This document shows positions 7,456 through 10,214 of a DNA stretch of 10,214 nucleotides, piece after piece (within the stretch, counting starts at the first letter, position 1; every line of letters starts with the position of its first letter). The notes under the pieces are model-generated. The model was not told where the DNA came from and did no database searches. It saw only the letters and a program-made list of their open reading frames with translations. Where the stretch lies: NCBI GenBank assembly GCA_963515595.1, contig CAUPYH010000060.1, forward strand, positions 1 to 10,214, given 5' to 3'. The translations under genes and the position numbers were made by a program. Source of the DNA: Eikenella sp963515595. GTDB taxonomy: Bacteria; Pseudomonadota; Gammaproteobacteria; Burkholderiales; Neisseriaceae.

Positions 7456-7493
7456 AAACGGCAGCTGCACCATGGCAGTTGCCGTTTTTCTTT
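7456..7493 (+). terminator. Intrinsic terminator of pilC
   Basis: A 13-bp stem (7456-7468 AAACGGCAGCTGC with 7475-7487, one G-U pair) with a 6-nt loop ACCATG runs into TTTTTCTTT (7485-7493). It begins 12 nt after the pilC stop codon. Confidence 0.9.
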
Positions 7494-7553
7494 GCGTTGC
7501 GAGATATCCTATACCCGGGAGAAGGGCGACGTACTCAACCTGCCTGGCTAATT

Positions 7554-7565
7554 TTCAGGTAGCCC
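7554..7565 (-). repeat. DNA uptake sequence, one mismatch
   Basis: The minus strand reads GGGCTACCTGAA, 11 of 12 matches to the Eikenella-type DUS and identical to the degenerate copy at 257-268. GGCTA (7546-7550) and TAGCC (7560-7564) could form a weak hairpin. Confidence 0.6.
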
Positions 7566-7582
7566 GAGATCGTTGTTATAGT

Positions 7583-7612
7583 TTGAAGTGAAAGAATTAT
7601 AAGATATTTAAT
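7583..7612 (+). promoter_or_regulatory. Possible promoter for the HELTH-motif gene
   Basis: TTGAAG (7583-7588), an 18-nt spacer and TTTAAT (7607-7612) fit a weak sigma70 promoter in an AT-rich stretch. The predicted leader to the ATG at 7731 would be about 110 nt. The sequence between 7613 and 7730 shows no gene or clear structure. Weak evidence, since AT-rich DNA gives such matches by chance. Confidence 0.25.
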
Positions 7613-7730
7613 CATAACATTAAGTTGGATAAGTTGTTGAGAAACGCATATCGGAGAAAAGTGCCAAAGGCAGAAGGTTTGCAAAGGTCTTGACCGATGT
7701 AGTGGAATGCAGCCTATATTCTGACACCGT

Positions 7731-8294
7731 ATGATATATTTCTACTGGCTTTTCGGACTATTCTTAATTATGATTTTTTTCTCTTCCCGCCCGCTCACCC
7801 CCGCCGAAACCAAGCTCGCCCGCAGCGTGTTTGGCAGTGGGCTGCGCTATGAACGCATCCGCCTGCACGGCGGCGCGTGGTGGCTGCCTACCCGCAATAT
7901 TGCCGTTGCCCCCTTCGGCCATGTTTACTTCCCCGCCAACCGGTTCTGTCCCGATTTTGCCAAGCGACCCTTGGTCGAACGCGCCTGGCTGGTGCACGAG
8001 CTGACGCACGTTTGGCAGCATCAAAACGGCTTCCCCGTGTGGCTTGGCGGCAGTTTGCTGGCCCTGCGTTTGGGCTACCTGAAAAATCGTGCCTACCGCC
8101 TGCCCATGCTCGACACCGTGCCGCACTTCAACCGACTCAATATGGAACAGCAGGCCGAAATCTTCGCCCTATATTACCGCGCCGCCATTTGCTGCGACCC
8201 GGCTGCCGCCCCTTATTTGCCCCAGTTGCAACGCTTATTGCAGCCGTTTTTTGCCAACCCGAAAAGCCGCGAACTGTGGCCGAAGTGGTTTTAA
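7731..8294 (+). CDS. Small membrane-anchored HELTH-motif (zinc metallopeptidase-like) protein, 'vgr-related'
   Basis: The 187-residue product begins with one hydrophobic segment (about residues 3-17) followed by polar residues, suggesting a single N-terminal membrane anchor or uncleaved signal. Its core contains VHELTHVWQHQNG with an HExxH zinc motif (H89, E90, H93), preceded by FGHVYFPANRFCPDF and followed by NMEQQAEIFALYYR, where E139 or E143 could be the third ligand. This arrangement resembles the DUF4157-like metallopeptidase core in short proteins often annotated 'Rhs element Vgr-related', although no VgrG or Rhs domain is present. Catalysis is not established and substrate is unknown. 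The ATG at 7731 lacks a clear Shine-Dalgarno. Starting at M14 (7770) would remove most of the hydrophobic segment and also has no RBS, so the longer form is kept. No type VI secretion genes are adjacent. Existence of the gene is well supported; function is not. Confidence 0.8.
   Translation: MIYFYWLFGLFLIMIFFSSRPLTPAETKLARSVFGSGLRYERIRLHGGAWWLPTRNIAVAPFGHVYFPANRFCPDFAKRPLVERAWLVHELTHVWQHQNGFPVWLGGSLLALRLGYLKNRAYRLPMLDTVPHFNRLNMEQQAEIFALYYRAAICCDPAAAPYLPQLQRLLQPFFANPKSRELWPKWF
8072..8083 (+). repeat. DNA uptake sequence, one mismatch
   Basis: GGGCTACCTGAA inside the HELTH-motif gene (encoding GYLK) matches the Eikenella-type DUS at 11 of 12 positions. It may be chance codon usage. Confidence 0.4.
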
Positions 8295-8332
8295 AAGCGG
8301 AGTGAGGCTATGTTTTAACTGCGCGGAAACTT

Positions 8333-8356
8333 GGCTTCCTGCGGAAGCCTCGTTTT
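8333..8356 (+). terminator. Probable terminator after the HELTH-motif gene
   Basis: A perfect 7-bp stem (GGCTTCC 8333-8339, GGAAGCC 8343-8349) with loop TGC is followed by TCGTTTT. It lies 39 nt past the stop codon. The T run is short and interrupted. GAGGCT (8304-8309) could pair alternatively with AGCCTC (8346-8351). Confidence 0.5.
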
Positions 8357-8376
8357 AACTTCGTTGAAGCTGTGCT

Positions 8377-8388
8377 TTCAGGTAGCCT
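8377..8388 (-). repeat. DNA uptake sequence AGGCTACCTGAA
   Basis: Perfect Eikenella-type DUS between the HELTH-motif gene and metE, and the only perfect copy right of 2795. Confidence 0.9.
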
Positions 8389-8708
8389 TTGGGGCGTATA
8401 TAGAAGGTTAGCCGATTCTATCTGGCTTAGACTTTTTTCTTCTATCCATTAAAAATTTATTTATAAAGACGGGGTGGAGTGGAAAGAAGAGAAGGATGTA
8501 TAGTCTTATAATTTTATTCAATAGCTTGAAAAATAATATTTTTCTTAAAATTAAATAAAATTGGTTCGGGCTGGTTTTGCTGCTTGTATTAATTTCATTC
8601 ATGCAAAGCAGCAAATTTATCGCTTGCAACTTGCCTTGTCCTGCCGCAAACTCGCCTCCTGAGAAATTTTACTTATTTCCTAAACATTTTCTGTTTTGCA
8701 AACCATTG
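8389..8708 (+). promoter_or_regulatory. AT-rich upstream region of metE
   Basis: About 320 nt without a supported gene, clearly richer in A and T than its neighbours, especially 8430-8560. It contains TTCAA-N4-TTGAA (8517-8530) overlapping the palindrome GAAAAATA-A-TATTTTTC (8528-8544), and a 10-bp inverted repeat at 8576-8615. A TATAAT at 8507-8512 lacks a matching -35, so I cannot place the metE promoter with confidence. No cobalamin riboswitch box or classic MetR site (TGAA-N5-TTCA) was recognised. Confidence 0.5.
8576..8615 (+). repeat. Inverted repeat in the metE leader
   Basis: TTTGCTGCTT (8576-8585) and AAGCAGCAAA (8606-8615) are perfect 10-bp reverse complements around a 20-nt loop, 104 nt upstream of the metE ATG. 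It could be an RNA stem-loop or a protein-binding site. No T run follows, so it is not a standard terminator. Confidence 0.6.
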
Positions 8709-8714
8709 AAGGAG
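8709..8714 (+). promoter_or_regulatory. Ribosome binding site of metE
   Basis: AAGGAG lies 5 nt before the ATG at 8720 and fixes the start. Confidence 0.85.
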
Positions 8715-8719
8715 TTTTT

Positions 8720-10214
8720 ATGAACACATTTCACCTCTCCGGTTATCCGCGCATCGGCGCGAAGCGTGAGCTGAAATTTGCCGTTGAAGCCTTTTGGAAA
8801 GGCGCGAAATCCGAAACCGAATTGCAGCAGGTAGCGGCCGATATCCGCCGTGCCAACTGGGCCACTCAAAAAGCTGCCGGTGCCGATTTGCTGCCGGTGG
8901 GCGATTTTTCATTTTACGACCATGTGCTGGATTTGCTCTGCACCTTGGGCGGCATTCCCTCACGTTTCGGCTTTGATGCAGCCAAGCTGACCCTGCCGGA
9001 ATACTTCCAGCTGGCACGCGGCAACGCCACCCAGTTTGCGATGGAAATGACCAAATGGTTCGACACCAACTACCACTTCATCGTGCCCGAATGGTCGGCC
9101 GACACCGAATTTAAGGTGAACGCCAAAAACCTGATTGCCCAAATCAAAGAAGCCAAAGCGCAAGACCACGACATCAAACCCACGCTGGTGGGTCCGGTTA
9201 CGTTGGCTTGGTTGGGCAAGAAAAAAGAAGACTTCGGCTGCCGCGTAACCAAACTGCTGCTGCCCAAACTGTTGCCTGCTTATGCACAACTCTTGCGCGA
9301 ACTGGCTGCCGAAGGCGTGGATTGGATTCAGATCGACGAGCCGATTTTGGCGGCTGAAGCTTCACAAGTGTGGCTGGACGCATTCGCCCCTGTGTATCAG
9401 GAACTGGCCAACACCGGCGTGCGCATCGTAATCGGCACTTATTTCGCCTCCGTGGCCGAACACCTGAACCTGCTGAAATCCCTGCCCGTACACGGCGTGC
9501 ACATCGACTGCGTGCGCGCACCGGAGCAGCTCTCTGTGTTTGCCGACGGCTGGCCGGACAACCGCGTGCTGTCTGTAGGCCTGATTGACGGCCGTAACGT
9601 GTGGCGCGCCAACCTGAACAAGGTAATCGACACGCTCGAGCCCGTAAAAGCCAAATTCGGCAACAACTTGTGGATTGCCCCCTCCTGCTCGCTGCTGCAT
9701 AGCCCGCAAGATTTGGCAGTGGAAGAAAAACTGGACGGCGAAATCAAATCTTGGATGGCCTTTGCCGCACAGAAACTGGTGGAACTGGGCGTGGTGAAAC
9801 AAGCGCTGGCACACGGCAAATCTGCCGTTCAGGCTGCCTTGGCCGAATCCGATGCCGCCGCCGCCGACCGCGCCACTAACAAGAAAATCCACAACGCAGC
9901 CGTGCAAAAACGCGTGGCCGACCTGCCCAAAGGTGCCGACCAACGCAAATCGCCGTTTGCCCAGCGCATTAAGGCACAGCAGGAATGGATGAAGCTGCCC
10001 GTACTGCCCACCACCACCATCGGTTCCTTCCCGCAAACTACTGAAATCCGCCAAGCGCGCGCCGCGTTCAAGAAAGGCGAGCTCTCTGCTGCTGATTATG
10101 ATGCCGCGATGAAGAAAGAAATCGCCTACTGCGTGGAAATCCAAGAGAAATTGGAGCTGGACGTGCCCGTACACGGCGAAGCCGAGCGCAACGACATGGT
10201 GGAATACTTCGGCG
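8720..10214 (+). CDS. metE: Cobalamin-independent methionine synthase MetE (C-terminal part beyond the window)
   Basis: MetE transfers a methyl group from 5-methyltetrahydropteroyl-triglutamate to homocysteine, the last step of methionine synthesis, without vitamin B12, in the cytoplasm. About 498 of the usual 750-760 residues are present. The N-terminal barrel shows GYPRIGAKRELKFA (from residue 8), LVGPVTLAWLGK, DEPIL (D206) and SCSLLHSP. A linker rich in Ala and Lys leads to the C-terminal catalytic barrel, which opens with LPTTTIGSFPQT (from L429) and continues to HGEAERNDMVEYFG (from H485). E487 probably corresponds to a homocysteine-binding glutamate of the family. The zinc ligands (His, Cys, Glu, Cys) lie beyond the right edge and cannot be judged. 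The frame is open to the window end with no disruption. The long AT-rich leader with inverted repeats suggests regulated expression, often by a LysR-type MetR in proteobacteria, but none is visible here. Confidence 0.97.
   Translation, partial: MNTFHLSGYPRIGAKRELKFAVEAFWKGAKSETELQQVAADIRRANWATQKAAGADLLPVGDFSFYDHVLDLLCTLGGIPSRFGFDAAKLTLPEYFQLARGNATQFAMEMTKWFDTNYHFIVPEWSADTEFKVNAKNLIAQIKEAKAQDHDIKPTLVGPVTLAWLGKKKEDFGCRVTKLLLPKLLPAYAQLLRELAAEGVDWIQIDEPILAAEASQVWLDAFAPVYQELANTGVRIVIGTYFASVAEHLNLLKSLPVHGVHIDCVRAPEQLSVFADGWPDNRVLSVGLIDGRNVWRANLNKVIDTLEPVKAKFGNNLWIAPSCSLLHSPQDLAVEEKLDGEIKSWMAFAAQKLVELGVVKQALAHGKSAVQAALAESDAAAADRATNKKIHNAAVQKRVADLPKGADQRKSPFAQRIKAQQEWMKLPVLPTTTIGSFPQTTEIRQARAAFKKGELSAADYDAAMKKEIAYCVEIQEKLELDVPVHGEAERNDMVEYFG

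Larger units (their letters stand above)
8312..8388 (+). repeat. Two imperfect tandem units of about 40 bp ending in a DUS
   Basis: GTTTTAACT occurs at 8312-8320 and again exactly 40 bp later at 8352-8360. Each is followed by a similar run: CG..GAA, then GCTT-C, then AGCCT. The second unit ends in a perfect DUS on the minus strand (8377-8388), while the first ends in the related GGAAGCCT. The units are diverged. Confidence 0.45.

Noticed and set aside
7613..7730. Open stretch reading ...LRNAYRRKVPKAEGLQRS before the HELTH gene, considered as a gene remnant
   Set aside because: It has no start codon, ends quickly, and matches no family I recognise.
8408..8629. Minus-strand open frame of 73 codons upstream of metE
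   Set aside because: Its Ile/Leu/Lys/Phe-rich product is what AT-rich DNA gives by chance; no ribosome binding site and no recognisable motif.
8656..8714. Pairing of CTCCT (8656-8660) with the metE Shine-Dalgarno AGGAG
   Set aside because: Only five base pairs and no supporting structure; common by chance.
8389..8719. Cobalamin riboswitch upstream of metE
   Set aside because: Expected because metE is often B12-controlled, but no B12 box or conserved paired regions were recognised.
1..10214. CRISPR arrays, tRNA or rRNA genes, complete insertion sequences
   Set aside because: Looked for on both strands; no regular spacer-repeat pattern, cloverleaf, or transposase with terminal repeats was found.

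Overview
The window most likely comes from a member of the Neisseriaceae, probably Eikenella or a close relative. The main evidence is 12-bp DNA uptake sequences (DUS) on both strands. Four perfect copies are AGGCTACCTGAA, the dialect described for Eikenella, and five are AGGCTGCCTGAA, the variant described for Simonsiella. A neisserial-type PilC pilus-tip protein and an unusually long NAD-dependent DNA ligase agree with this. The genus call rests on DUS dialect knowledge and was not checked by a database search.

Layout: (1) bases 1-2612, minus strand: ligA, followed 110 nt downstream by the 5' end of a ClbS/DfsB-family (four-helix bundle) gene that runs off the left edge. (2) 2613-3328: divergent intergenic region. 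Its ligA side carries a palindrome at the putative ligA promoter and two inverted DUS pairs. The middle, about 430 nt, has no gene I recognise. The right side holds a strong sigma70-type promoter for pilC. (3) 3329-7444, plus strand: one large gene for a PilC/PilY1 type IV pilus tip adhesin, closed by a good intrinsic terminator at 7456-7493. (4) 7731-8294, plus: a small membrane-anchored protein with a zinc-metallopeptidase HELTH motif, resembling proteins annotated 'vgr-related'. (5) 8295-8719: a hairpin and short tandem repeat, a DUS, then an AT-rich leader with several inverted repeats upstream of metE. (6) 8720 to the right edge, plus: metE, cobalamin-independent methionine synthase, truncated by the window.

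The genes do not form one pathway. DNA replication and repair (ligA), piliation and adhesion (pilC) and methionine synthesis (metE) each appear to be separate transcription units. One conceptual link is that type IV pili serve competence and the ligA region is very rich in DUS, while pilC has no perfect DUS. I found no convincing new multi-gene system. The items most worth checking are the DUS-dense extra segment in LigA, the inverted repeats in the metE leader, the unexplained block upstream of pilC, and the small HELTH protein.
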